This document shows positions 12,184-20,785 of a stretch of 44,044 nucleotides of DNA, in pieces (position 1 is the first letter of the stretch; every line of letters begins with the position of its first letter). The stretch covers positions 1 through 44,044 of IMG/VR virus record IMGVR_UViG_3300025585_000067; one strand, written 5' to 3'. The notes beneath the pieces are model-generated. The model worked only from the letters and a program-made list of their open reading frames with translations. It made no database searches and was not told the origin of the DNA. Source of the stretch: a virus. A program made the translations under genes and the position numbers.

Positions 12184-13715
12184 CAGAACGGGGCTCCTGA
12201 TGCGTAAGCGGTGGGGGTATCAAAAGGAGCGCTCTGCTTGGCGAAGACCGGCATGCGCCACAACCTCGTAGCGCGGCCCTTGAGTGACAGGCTTACCGGC
12301 TCGCCATTCAGATCGCGAATGCGCTGTGCAATGCGTGGGGCACTGAGCAGGGTGAAGTTGTTGCGCTTCAGGTGAGCCTCAAGGTCTTTCATGCGGAAGT
12401 ACACCTTGACCTCGTCCTCGTTTATCCAAGGGCGTCCCAACAACATCTCATCGCGGTCCAATGCCTGCTGCAGGTGCGTGGTGAATTCCTCCAGAAGGTC
12501 ATTGAAGCGTCCGGTTACGCTGGTGTCTTCTGGCGCATCCACGATCTGTTCCATCTCCACCATCTCGCGCAGCAGTTGGTTCAGTGTCTGCTCCCAGTCC
12601 TGCCTGCGCAGTGTTGGCGGAAGAAGGTTCAGCCGTTCCATGCACACGCGCTGAAACTGCATCTGGTTGAACAACTGATCGGTGTCCAGCTCCACGCGAC
12701 GGGCGTTGACGTCAAGGAACCACAAAGGGGGTTCAGAGTTGTACTTGGATAACGCCGCCATGCGTGGCGCGTCCGGGGCATCTGCTCCAATGCCGTGCTT
12801 GCGCGTGCGGCAGACCGAAGCGTTGCAGAAACTGTTGATGGGTGCGTCTTTGCACTTGTAGCGGTAGTCCTTCTTCTTCAGCTGCTTGATCACCGTCTGC
12901 ACTTCAGACAGGGACAGCGGCGGGGCCATATAGCTCTGGTTGTACTCAAGCATCTTCTCTTCCCACTTCTCACCGAAGGCCTTGTGCAGATAGATGCCGA
13001 GGTTGAACAGGCCATTATTGCGACTGCCTTCAGGGAACCCTTGTTGACACAGAGTCTGCAGGCAGGGCGGCGCATCCTTCAGAGGAGAGACGGCGGCCTT
13101 TGGTGCATCGGGGATCGTGAGCGGCGCATCCTGCACATAGGTGTCATACAGCTGGAAGAAGTCAGCCATGGACGCGGCAGTGCCGTCATCACGGATGGCG
13201 TAGCGCGTGGTGTTCTCCCCTGCAAAATAGGGAAGGTTCAGAAAGTTGCCGGTGTCGCCCCGCTCTACGAGAATCTCGGTCTGTTTGGGGAATATCTCTC
13301 GCCCAGCTTCTCCCAGCAGGGCAGCGGCACCTTTGAGGTAGTCCTGCATGTCGGCCGCGGGCACTGGGGTCTTCACGAAGAGGAAGCAGTGTGCGCCTCC
13401 ACTCTTGCTGCGGCACACCACAAGAGGCAGCTGCAGTGTTCGAATTCTCTGCACAAGGGCAGCGTGGTCTATGGGGTATTGGTCGATGTCGATGGTGCCC
13501 CACGTGCAGGAGTTATCCGCGCGGATGGGGATAATGCCCAGTGCGGGTTCGATGCCGTTGAGGTGGGCTTCCCATACGTGTGCCACCGGAGGCTGGCGCA
13601 CGACAACTGCCTTGCCTACGCGCTTCCCATTGTCTTTGTCCTTTTCGATGCGGTAGGTCCCGTAAGCGATGTCGAGACCCTCGAAGATTTCCATAAAGCG
13701 CTGAAGCTTCATCAT
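12183..13715 (-). CDS. archaeo-eukaryotic-type primase (TOTE-primase-like), 510 aa
   Basis: Probably primes DNA synthesis. The AEP fold is indicated by WGTIDIDQYPI (acidic pair Asp76/Asp78), the S-x-H-like motif SKSGGAHCFLF (103-113, His109) and the downstream GREIFPKQTE...GNFLNLPYF block, as in TOTE-conflict-system and related phage primases. A Cys cluster CKDAPINSFCNASVC (about residues 283-297) could bind zinc, and the C-terminal part resembles PriCT-type linker domains. No helicase P-loop is fused, but a separate helicase gene follows at once. The start has a poor ribosome-binding site and two consecutive ATGs. Confidence in the AEP assignment is good, in the TOTE label moderate. Confidence 0.8.
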   Translation of the reverse strand: MMKLQRFMEIFEGLDIAYGTYRIEKDKDNGKRVGKAVVVRQPPVAHVWEAHLNGIEPALGIIPIRADNSCTWGTIDIDQYPIDHAALVQRIRTLQLPLVVCRSKSGGAHCFLFVKTPVPAADMQDYLKGAAALLGEAGREIFPKQTEILVERGDTGNFLNLPYFAGENTTRYAIRDDGTAASMADFFQLYDTYVQDAPLTIPDAPKAAVSPLKDAPPCLQTLCQQGFPEGSRNNGLFNLGIYLHKAFGEKWEEKMLEYNQSYMAPPLSLSEVQTVIKQLKKKDYRYKCKDAPINSFCNASVCRTRKHGIGADAPDAPRMAALSKYNSEPPLWFLDVNARRVELDTDQLFNQMQFQRVCMERLNLLPPTLRRQDWEQTLNQLLREMVEMEQIVDAPEDTSVTGRFNDLLEEFTTHLQQALDRDEMLLGRPWINEDEVKVYFRMKDLEAHLKRNNFTLLSAPRIAQRIRDLNGEPVSLSLKGRATRLWRMPVFAKQSAPFDTPTAYASGAPF

Positions 13716-13732
13716 AAGTATCTCTGTCTAGT

Positions 13733-13760
13733 AAAAAGACAGGGGGCCTTGCGGCCCCCC
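13733..13760 (-). terminator. intrinsic terminator after the SSB-like gene
   Basis: On the minus strand GGGGGCC and GGCCCCC arms pair around a GCAA loop, followed by TGTCTTTTT. It lies 8 nt past the stop of the 257-aa gene and 18 nt before the primase start, so the primase operon must be reached by read-through or a promoter I cannot see. Confidence 0.75.
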
Positions 13761-13767
13761 GCTGGGA

Positions 13768-14541
13768 TCAAAACACACTGGATGACTGCATTTCTTCGTC
13801 ATTTGAGTGTTTCACATTTACATTGCCAGAGGCAATGCTCTGTGAGAAGGCGCGTGCGGCGCCGTAGACTTCCATATCAAGCACTGGCCCGAGGTGAGTA
13901 ATCTCCCAGCCGTACCACTTACCCTTGTCGTTGCTCTCTGCCACAGTGGTAAGCAGGTAACGCTGGGAGTACATAGGCGGGGTGAAGTACTGACCAGAGC
14001 TGCCCTGTGACTTCAGGGACATCATCATGGAGTTCCACTTGCGCGACTTCTTCAGCTGCGTGGCTTTCATGGTGATCAGGGCGGCTTCGGGTACATTGTT
14101 GGACAACAGCATCACGTAGTGGTTCGCCGTGTTCTCAATGTAGTTCCCGTTGTCGAGATAGTCCTTGTTGCTGGACTTGTCGCGGGTCGTGCGAGAAAGA
14201 ATATCGCTGGTCGCTGGGTAGACCGCGATAGGCGCTCCTGTCCCCTGTCCACGGGGTGACCACTCAATGTACTGTCGAGTGTATGCACACGGAATGACGC
14301 AGATGCCGACCTTGCCGTCGTACAACTCTCCTGTGACGGTGTTGTAAATCATGCCGGGTAGTGCGCCCTCCAGTTCTCCGATCTCCGGAGAGTTTGCCGC
14401 CAGCAGGCGCAGGAAAGGAAGGGCCATATCCTCCTGCCCCATCCCATCAAAGCCGCCATTGGCATCCTGTTCAAAAGCACCGGCCAGCGCCGGCAGTTGA
14501 GTTTCGGTTTCGGCGTTCTGCATTTCTTGTCTCTTCGTCAT
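13768..14541 (-). CDS. putative phage single-stranded DNA-binding protein, 257 aa
   Basis: I recognise the block ALPFLRLLAANSPEIGELEG then ALPGMIYNTVTGELYDGKVG and ICVIPCAYTRQYIEWSPR as a family conserved in environmental phages next to replication genes, often labelled ssDNA-binding or hypothetical. The C-terminus, HSNDEEMQSSSVF, is acidic and ends in an aromatic residue, as in SSB and T7 gp2.5 tails that contact replication partners. No OB-fold motif can be confirmed by eye. The start has AGGAAA 10 nt upstream. The position just before primase, helicase and polymerase fits an SSB role; this is inference. Confidence 0.55.
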   Translation of the reverse strand: MTKRQEMQNAETETQLPALAGAFEQDANGGFDGMGQEDMALPFLRLLAANSPEIGELEGALPGMIYNTVTGELYDGKVGICVIPCAYTRQYIEWSPRGQGTGAPIAVYPATSDILSRTTRDKSSNKDYLDNGNYIENTANHYVMLLSNNVPEAALITMKATQLKKSRKWNSMMMSLKSQGSSGQYFTPPMYSQRYLLTTVAESNDKGKWYGWEITHLGPVLDMEVYGAARAFSQSIASGNVNVKHSNDEEMQSSSVF

Positions 14542-14556
14542 GATCGCGTTTCCTGT

Positions 14557-15108
14557 TTATGATTTGATGATTGCTTTTTTTCCGATGAAGGCGCCAAAAA
14601 GCTCCGTTGGGAACTCTCTGCCTTTCTCCACCTGCTCCTTCACCCATGCCTTGAGGGTCATGGGCTCAACCTTCTGGACCTGCTCCGGTATGAAGCCCGT
14701 CCCTTTCAGGTTCTGCAGAAGGCGAGCACACAGCTCATCCTCCCCTTTGCCAAACCTCACGGACACAGTGTTCTTGATGATGTCATCGTAACCGTGTTCG
14801 CGAAGCCAAGCGAAAGCCTCTGCCTGACGTTCTGCTTTGATGGATGCCCCGTAAAAGGGCTTGATCTCAATACTGCTGCCATCGTCCATGCGAAAACTCG
14901 ACATGCCCATGGAGGCAAGTGCCTCGGGCAGCGATTCTTCAGTCAGTTTTCGGTAGTTGTCCTTGCGCTCTGACAAGGTCTTCTCGAGGTCCTCGATCTC
15001 CTTGTTAAGCTCCTTGGCTCTTTTTGCCAATCCGGCAACGCCCTTGATGTCGTCATCGGACAGGGTCAATGCCTCGGCGTCCTGTTGGAACATGTCATTC
15101 AATGTCAT
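14557..15108 (-). CDS. conserved phage protein with coiled coil, 183 aa
   Basis: Residues about 25-60 (AGLAKRAKELNKEIEDLEKT...YRKLTEESLP) are a likely coiled coil. The rest carries the conserved pattern MSSFRMDDGSSIEIKPFYGA...ERQAEAFAWLREHGYDDIIK and the ending FGAFIGKKAIIKS. I recognise this as a conserved phage family that travels with the SSB-like gene in replication modules; function unknown, probably an accessory to DNA metabolism. A GGAG ribosome-binding site precedes the ATG; the start overlaps the upstream gene by 14 nt. Confidence 0.75.
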   Translation of the reverse strand: MTLNDMFQQDAEALTLSDDDIKGVAGLAKRAKELNKEIEDLEKTLSERKDNYRKLTEESLPEALASMGMSSFRMDDGSSIEIKPFYGASIKAERQAEAFAWLREHGYDDIIKNTVSVRFGKGEDELCARLLQNLKGTGFIPEQVQKVEPMTLKAWVKEQVEKGREFPTELFGAFIGKKAIIKS

Positions 15109-15430
15109 AACTGTCTCCTTTCTTGAACAGATCCACTTGGATCGGAATATAACGTCGCTCCAGCTTGTCCCACTTCAGACATTTGTAGCGTCCGTTATTT
15201 TTTGCCGCCGCAACTGCGGCAACAATACTGATTGCTGTCGGGTCTCCGATGAACAGCAGGTAATCGTCGTCAGTGAACGCTTCCAGTTTCCTCTTGATCC
15301 GCTGAACGGTAGGAGCAACAGAAAAAGCCACTTGTGCATTGGGTGGAAGAATAGTTACCACACTGCCGAAATCCAGAGCGGTGGTAATGTTGTGCTGTGC
15401 CGTTTCCGACACCACGTAGACTACGGGCAT
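15095..15430 (-). CDS. conserved hypothetical phage protein, 111 aa
   Basis: First gene of the minus-strand replication operon. MPVVYVVSETAQHNITTALD then FGSVVTILPPNAQVAFSVAP leads to DDDYLLFIGDPTAISIVAAV and NNGRYKCLKWDKLERRYIPI. The pattern (LLFIGDP.AI..A...A.....G....LKWD...RRY.P) is conserved among phages in this position and of unknown role. AAAGGAG lies 7 nt before the ATG. It is driven by the divergent promoter at 15462-15489. Confidence 0.75.
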   Translation of the reverse strand: MPVVYVVSETAQHNITTALDFGSVVTILPPNAQVAFSVAPTVQRIKRKLEAFTDDDYLLFIGDPTAISIVAAVAAAKNNGRYKCLKWDKLERRYIPIQVDLFKKGDSYDIE

Positions 15431-15461
15431 TGCTTTCTCCTTTCTTTAACTGAGGGTGAGA

Positions 15462-15489
15462 AGTATACTCAAGGTGTAGTCCTACGCAA
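15462..15489 (-). promoter_or_regulatory. divergent promoter region with a palindromic -10 box
   Basis: On the minus strand a -35 TTGCGT (15484-15489) and a -10 TATACT (15462-15467) are 16 bp apart, 32 nt before the 111-aa gene start. The -10 sits in the 8-bp palindrome AGTATACT (15462-15469), so TATACT also reads on the plus strand (15464-15469), 44 nt before the SNF2 gene; the plus-strand -35 is poor. The 82-bp gap between the divergent start codons has room for both. Confidence 0.55.
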
Positions 15490-15512
15490 CCCCCTAGAAA
15501 GAGATATCGTCA

Positions 15513-16964
15513 ATGGAACAATTTTTGGCTCGCTACCCCTATCGCAACAAGCCGTATCAGCACCAAGAAGCCTTTTTGTCCCGTTTCTGGAAGACCGCTA
15601 ATGTTGGCCTCTTCGCGGACATGGGCACCGGAAAGAGCTTCATGGTCATCAACAACTTCAGCATGCTGTACGACCAAGGGTTCATCAACGCCGTCTTGGT
15701 CATTGCCCCCAAGGGGGTGTACCGCAACTGGACAGGCATAGAAATCCCCAAACACCTTCCAGCACACATTGTTTACCGCACCGCTACGTGGAACCCGTCG
15801 CCCCGAAAGGCAGAGGCCAAGGCATTGGACGAGCTGTTTGATGTGACGGAGGATTTGAAGATATTGGTGATGAACATCGAAGCGCTGTCCACGGACAAGG
15901 GGTTCAAGTTTGCCCAACGCTTCTGCATGTACCACAACACGTTCGCTGCGGTGGATGAATCAACAACCATCAAAACACCAAGCGCGAAACGTGCCAAAAA
16001 TGCAGTAAAAGTCGGTAAATACTGCAAATTCCGTCGAATTATGACGGGCTCCCCGGTGACAAAGAACCCACTGGACTTGTTTCAGCAGTGTCTTTTCCTG
16101 TCAGAGGACTGCCTTGGGCACGATAGCTTCTACACCTTCCAAGCCCGATATGCCGTGCTGGTGGAGCGCCACATGCCCTCGCACACGTTCAAGCAGGTGG
16201 TGTCGTACCGACACCTTGATGAACTCAAGCAGAAGCTTGATCGGTTCAGTTATCGCGTGACCAAGGCCCAGTGTCTGGATCTTCCGGATAAGGTGTACGT
16301 GCGGCGCGAAGTCGAACTGACGAATGAACAGGGGCAGGCCTACATGGACATGAAGAAAATGGCCCTGTCTTTGTTCGAGGACGGCATGATGACCACAACC
16401 AATGCGCTGACCCAGCTGATGCGCCTGCACCAAATCGTCTGTGGCCACGCCAAGCTTGATGATGGGCAGGTCAAGTCACTGCCCAACAATCGTCTGAAGG
16501 AGCTGATGAACATACTGGAAGAGGTGGATGGCAAAGCCATTATCTGGGCCACATACAGACTGGACATCGAAGCCATTCGACTCGAGCTGCAAAAGACCTA
16601 CGGCATGGACAGCGTCGGCACTTACTACGGAGACACGGATGACACAGAACGCAGTCGAGTGGTAAACGACTTTCAGAATCCGGATAGTCCGCTGCGCTTC
16701 TTCGTGGGCAATCCCAGCACCGGGGGCTATGGCCTGACGCTAACTGCAGCACATGTGGTGATCTACTACAGCAACAGTTTCGACTTGGAGAAACGCTTGC
16801 AGTCCGAGGACCGCGCGCACCGCATCGGTCAAACCAACAAAGTGACCTACATCGATCTGATCGCCCCCAAGACAGTGGACGAGCACATCGTGAAGGCACT
16901 GCGGGACAAGATCAACATCGCGAGTGCTGTGCTGGGCGAGGAGATCAAACAATGGCTCTTGTGA
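15513..16964 (+). CDS. SNF2-family DEAD-like DNA helicase/translocase
   Basis: ATP-dependent duplex DNA translocase of superfamily 2. Motif I is FADMGTGKS (34-42), motif Ia VLVIAPKGVYRNW (61-73), motif II VDES (147-150, here DEST instead of DEAH), motif III RIMTGSPVTKNP, motif IV-V with KAIIWATYR, FVGNPSTGGYGLTLTAAHVV, and motif VI QSEDRAHRIGQTNKV, the SNF2 hallmark. At 483 aa it is the compact form typical of phages. It likely remodels forks or assists recombination together with the overlapping PD-(D/E)XK nuclease. One of only two plus-strand genes in the window; GAAAGAG precedes the ATG. Confidence 0.93.
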   Translation: MEQFLARYPYRNKPYQHQEAFLSRFWKTANVGLFADMGTGKSFMVINNFSMLYDQGFINAVLVIAPKGVYRNWTGIEIPKHLPAHIVYRTATWNPSPRKAEAKALDELFDVTEDLKILVMNIEALSTDKGFKFAQRFCMYHNTFAAVDESTTIKTPSAKRAKNAVKVGKYCKFRRIMTGSPVTKNPLDLFQQCLFLSEDCLGHDSFYTFQARYAVLVERHMPSHTFKQVVSYRHLDELKQKLDRFSYRVTKAQCLDLPDKVYVRREVELTNEQGQAYMDMKKMALSLFEDGMMTTTNALTQLMRLHQIVCGHAKLDDGQVKSLPNNRLKELMNILEEVDGKAIIWATYRLDIEAIRLELQKTYGMDSVGTYYGDTDDTERSRVVNDFQNPDSPLRFFVGNPSTGGYGLTLTAAHVVIYYSNSFDLEKRLQSEDRAHRIGQTNKVTYIDLIAPKTVDEHIVKALRDKINIASAVLGEEIKQWLL

Positions 16965-17656
16965 GGTACTCACCCCGCTACACCTACGAGCCCTTGGTGC
17001 GGGTAGACCAGCCTGAGGGCAGGCACTACGTGACTCCTAACGGAAAGGCTCTCCCCAGCGTGACCACGATACTGGATGCGACCAAGGACAAGAGTCAGCT
17101 TGAGGAGTGGAAAAAGCGAGTCGGGGAAGAGGAGGCCGAGCGCATCAAGACAGAAGCGGCCCACGTCGGAACTGCCATGCACCGGGTCATGGAGCACGTG
17201 CTGACAGGAGACAGATTGTTGCCGCCGGTCGATTGGCTTGAAATGCGTGGCTACGAGATGGGGTTTCGTCTGGCGAACGAGTACCTGCCCAGTGTTGATG
17301 AGCACTGGGGGTCAGAAATCCCTCTTCTGTATCCGGACCGATATGCGGGGACCACGGATTTGATAGGCGTGTGGCGCGGCAATCCTGCCATCATCGACTT
17401 CAAGCAAAGCCTCAAGCCCAAGCGAAAGCAGTGGATTACCGACTATTTCCATCAGCTGGCCGCGTATGCCTGTGCGCATGACGCGGTCCACGGAACGCGG
17501 ATCGGGTTCGGAGTGATACTGGTGGCGACGCAGACGGGAGAGAATCAGGTGTTCACCACCACTGGGCCTGAGTTCGAAGACTACAAGGTCCAGTGGCTGG
17601 AACGGGTGGATCGATACTACGCACTCAACGTAGTATCAAAAGGGAACAGCCTCTGA
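16952..17656 (+). CDS. PD-(D/E)XK exonuclease (Cas4/RecB-like), 234 aa
   Basis: Probable phage exonuclease of the RecB-nuclease superfamily. After a beta-rich N-terminus (YVTPNGKALPSVTTILDATK) come GTAMHRVMEH (His of motif I, about residue 74), YAGTTDLIGVW (Asp of motif II, about 134), AIIDFKQS (Asp and Lys of motif III, about 147-150) and HQLAAYA, the QxxxY-type motif IV. No Fe-S cysteines as in Cas4 are seen. The start overlaps the SNF2 end by 13 nt and has GAGGAG 8 nt before it. Its last 40 nt overlap, tail to tail, the end of the large virion gene on the other strand. Likely works with the SNF2 protein in DNA recombination or end processing. Confidence 0.88.
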   Translation: MALVRYSPRYTYEPLVRVDQPEGRHYVTPNGKALPSVTTILDATKDKSQLEEWKKRVGEEEAERIKTEAAHVGTAMHRVMEHVLTGDRLLPPVDWLEMRGYEMGFRLANEYLPSVDEHWGSEIPLLYPDRYAGTTDLIGVWRGNPAIIDFKQSLKPKRKQWITDYFHQLAAYACAHDAVHGTRIGFGVILVATQTGENQVFTTTGPEFEDYKVQWLERVDRYYALNVVSKGNSL

Positions 17657-20600
17657 AGCATTTCTCTGCTTGAGCCCTGAGCCGCGGGCGACGATCCCAG
17701 TGGCCCGGGGGTTGGAGCAGGGGCCGGAGCGGGAGCCGTGAATCCCGGAACTCCGCGCGTGGCCGGGGCTGCAGGCGCCTGCCTTGCCGCGGGACCTGCA
17801 GAAAAGGCTCCCGTCGGCTGGTCTTGCTGCGGAGGCTCGTACTGTAGTGGGTTGATGACCGCAGGTACCGCTACGTTGATGCCGTTGAGACCAAGTTGTG
17901 CGGCCAGTTTGCGTGCTAATTCTTCCCCTGTCTGGGATCGAGGGTCCGCACGCTGGATCAAGGATGCGGCCAACTGGGGGTCTTGCGCGGCCCGCTGCAG
18001 GATATCTTTGATCAAGATGTTGGGCTGTCTGTTGATCAGGTCATCCAGAGCGGAAGCCGTGAATCCCGGGATCTGGATTGACGCTCCAGAGCCCGCTCCA
18101 CTGGCAAGCGCGCTACCGGCTCTGGCGCCCACATACCGAGCTGCCAGCCTTTGCACCGCAGAGGGATTTCCTCCAACCGCTTCACTGATCAGTTGCTTGT
18201 TCGCAACAGCGTTTTCAATCTGAACCATGGGCAGCAGGAGGCGACGCAGGTTGTTCTTTTCCATCTGCGTCATCATGCCTGACTGGGTCATGAACTGAAT
18301 CAACGAAGGCTGGTTTCTGGAGATAGGTTCGAAAAGCGTGTCGTAGTACGCAGCCGGACTGAAGTTCCCGGTCATGCCCCCAGCTGAACTGAAAGCGTAG
18401 TCGTAGAGGATTGATTTGAACCCGTCTACCGACTCCCTTCCACCGCTTCGAGCCAAAGCACTCAGTCTGCGCATGCTTCGAACAGGGTTTTGACCGTTAA
18501 TCGCTTCCGAGACCGCTTTCACGGGGTTTTCCCTGCCAAGCGCCATGGCAAACGCAGCTTGGTTTTTGATTCCCTTGTTGAAGGCGCTGTTTTGGTTAAG
18601 CACCGTCTGCAAGGCGGCTTCTGCCCTGTCCGCGTCCTGAAGGTCATTCAAGAGACCCGCTTCTTGAAGATAGCGCTGATTCTCTGCGATAAAGGTGTTG
18701 AGCTTCCCACGGTTTACCCGCATCTTGTTCGGGTCTGCAGGATCTGCTTCCAGTGCCCTGTTGGCTCCCAGCAGCAGCCACTGACGCTGGGCATCTGCCG
18801 TAGAAACCATGCCTTCCGCAGAGCGTTGAGCGAAGGGAGCAATTTCCAGCACCTGAGGGTGATCTGGCCCAAGTTCGCTCAACAGGCGCTCATAGCGTCT
18901 GTTCAGGTAAGACGTTGAGTTCATTACCTGTGACATACGTTGAGCAGTGATGTCATTGTTGCTGTTGAAAGCACGGGCCACGATTATTTCTGGAGAAAGC
19001 TTGCGCGCCCCTGTGCGCATCGGAGCCGTCAGCTCTCGTGCGTAGGTACGGGTAAACGTGTCATTGAGTTCTCTGGAATACTCACGGGCTCGGTCATAGG
19101 CAGGAAGCTGCAGCTTGTCCATATCGGACATCAGCGCTTCTGCCATGTCGTTGTAGACGCGCGCAGTGTTGACATCCCCAGAGGAAGCAGCCGCTCGAGA
19201 GAGTGAAAGCAGGTCACCACGCGCCTTGACCAAGTAGGACACAGGGACGTTTTTGACATTGGTGACGTACTCATTTGGAACGGCGCCTTCCTGCAGGTAA
19301 GCGGTAGTCAGCTTTCCATTCTCATAGGCTTCTATCGCGCCCTTGTTAATCCCCAGTCGAGACATGATCCCTTGCACGGTGCCATACCCCTGCATCCCCC
19401 GCAGGTACTCGGGGGTGACGCTGGTAATGGCCTCAAGAACACCACGGCTACTGCCCTTGGCGTTAAGCATGCGAGGGGTGACAACAGCGTCATCCAGTCC
19501 CTGCGTTCCGGGAGCTATGTCTACTGCTTCCAGTTCTGCCTGTCGCCACAATGCCTGCTCATACTCGCGCGCATCTGCCAGAGCGTTCTCCACCTCTTCC
19601 TGCAAAATTCGACCTACAGAAGCACGGGTCTCGGGCCTGTCTACTCGAATCCTTGCAATACGGGAAGCAGCGTTCTGTTCAGCAACCATGAGCCTGTTAT
19701 TCAGCAGGCCTTGGAACATGTCCCGCTCCATTCTGGCGGCCGCAGTATAGGCTTCCGGGGTTCCCACATTACGCACGCGATCCACAAGGTTTTGATAAGC
19801 AAGAAAGGCACGTTGCCCTTGAGCCCCAATACGTGTCCCAAACGCAGGATTTTCCCTTGCCAGTGTGTTTTCCAACACCTGAAGAGCAAGACTGCCTGTC
19901 ATTTGCCCTGCAGTCGGAGAAGGAACTCCATCTGGCACGGGCTCCAGAAGTCGATTAACCAGCTTGTTGGGATCTTCCCCCGTCTCACGAAGCAGTGAGT
20001 TGAGGTACGTTGCCGCCATGTTCTCACGGGAATCTTGGCTGAAGCGTGCAGAGATGTTGGACAAGAGGCCTTGAGCATTCTGCGCGCCCGTGAGCAGCAT
20101 CTTCGGGGGAGCGAACATGCCACCAAGGGCCTCTGCTCCAAAGCGAAGACCCTCGGATTCGGGGTTGTATGCCAGTGCAGCTCCGCCAGCAAGGCCTGCA
20201 CCCGTAGCAGAAAACGTCTCTTGGGCAATTGTTGCTTTGGGGGCAAGCCGGGCCTCAGTCCCAATGCGGGACATGAAGTTGGCAACCCGGCCGCCTTGCA
20301 TGACAGGCATCCCAAACGTCAGAGGAGCGGCGCCAATAGTTTCCCCAAAGGTGCGTCCTCCTTGGTAGTACGGCATCAAGCGGCGATCATTCAAATAGCG
20401 CTCTGGCACATTGCTCTCGAGGAGCTGGTTCAGGTAAGAAGATCCTGTCAAACCGATGCCAAAGCCCAGAATCCCCCCTCCAATAATCGCTGGAGTGCGT
20501 GCCGGTGTAGGAAGAGGCAAAGAAGCCCCTATGCGCATGCCGGCTGCGGCTGCGCCTCCTACGGTCAGTCCCGATGCAGCACCTACCCCGGCACCTGTGA

Positions 20601-20784
20601 TAACGGCCCTTCTCATGTCTCGTGGGGTCACCGGAGAGTCAGGACTTGTGGGGGCATTGAACGCCTCTTCCAACGCTTCAGTAAGACTCAAGTCAGAGGC
20701 GTTGATTGTCTTCAGCTGCTCCTCAGGAGTAGGCGCCTTGCTGAACTCCTGATCCAAGACCTGAGCCAAGGTAGGTTCGGCCAT
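17617..20784 (-). CDS. large internal virion (ejection) protein, 1055 aa
   Basis: Last gene of the late operon and one of four large consecutive virion genes. It has a Gly/Ala-rich hydrophobic region near residues 58-115 (AVITGAGVGAASGLTVGGAA, then IIGGGILGFGIGLTGSS) that could insert into membranes, long helical middle domains with many R/E/Q residues, and a Pro/Ala-rich linker (APAPAPAPTPGPLGSSPAAQ) before a short C-terminal tail. Size, composition and position fit podovirus-like internal core proteins ejected into the host with DNA. No transglycosylase motif is seen. The stop lies 40 nt inside the converging nuclease gene. Confidence 0.75.
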   Translation of the reverse strand: MAEPTLAQVLDQEFSKAPTPEEQLKTINASDLSLTEALEEAFNAPTSPDSPVTPRDMRRAVITGAGVGAASGLTVGGAAAAGMRIGASLPLPTPARTPAIIGGGILGFGIGLTGSSYLNQLLESNVPERYLNDRRLMPYYQGGRTFGETIGAAPLTFGMPVMQGGRVANFMSRIGTEARLAPKATIAQETFSATGAGLAGGAALAYNPESEGLRFGAEALGGMFAPPKMLLTGAQNAQGLLSNISARFSQDSRENMAATYLNSLLRETGEDPNKLVNRLLEPVPDGVPSPTAGQMTGSLALQVLENTLARENPAFGTRIGAQGQRAFLAYQNLVDRVRNVGTPEAYTAAARMERDMFQGLLNNRLMVAEQNAASRIARIRVDRPETRASVGRILQEEVENALADAREYEQALWRQAELEAVDIAPGTQGLDDAVVTPRMLNAKGSSRGVLEAITSVTPEYLRGMQGYGTVQGIMSRLGINKGAIEAYENGKLTTAYLQEGAVPNEYVTNVKNVPVSYLVKARGDLLSLSRAAASSGDVNTARVYNDMAEALMSDMDKLQLPAYDRAREYSRELNDTFTRTYARELTAPMRTGARKLSPEIIVARAFNSNNDITAQRMSQVMNSTSYLNRRYERLLSELGPDHPQVLEIAPFAQRSAEGMVSTADAQRQWLLLGANRALEADPADPNKMRVNRGKLNTFIAENQRYLQEAGLLNDLQDADRAEAALQTVLNQNSAFNKGIKNQAAFAMALGRENPVKAVSEAINGQNPVRSMRRLSALARSGGRESVDGFKSILYDYAFSSAGGMTGNFSPAAYYDTLFEPISRNQPSLIQFMTQSGMMTQMEKNNLRRLLLPMVQIENAVANKQLISEAVGGNPSAVQRLAARYVGARAGSALASGAGSGASIQIPGFTASALDDLINRQPNILIKDILQRAAQDPQLAASLIQRADPRSQTGEELARKLAAQLGLNGINVAVPAVINPLQYEPPQQDQPTGAFSAGPAARQAPAAPATRGVPGFTAPAPAPAPTPGPLGSSPAAQGSSREMLQRLFPFDTTLSA

Positions 20785-20785
20785 G

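Noticed and set aside
12795-13901. Long plus-strand open frame (368 codons) opposite the primase
   Set aside because: It is antisense to a gene with clear AEP primase motifs, has no Shine-Dalgarno-like start and a composition typical of a frame shadow.
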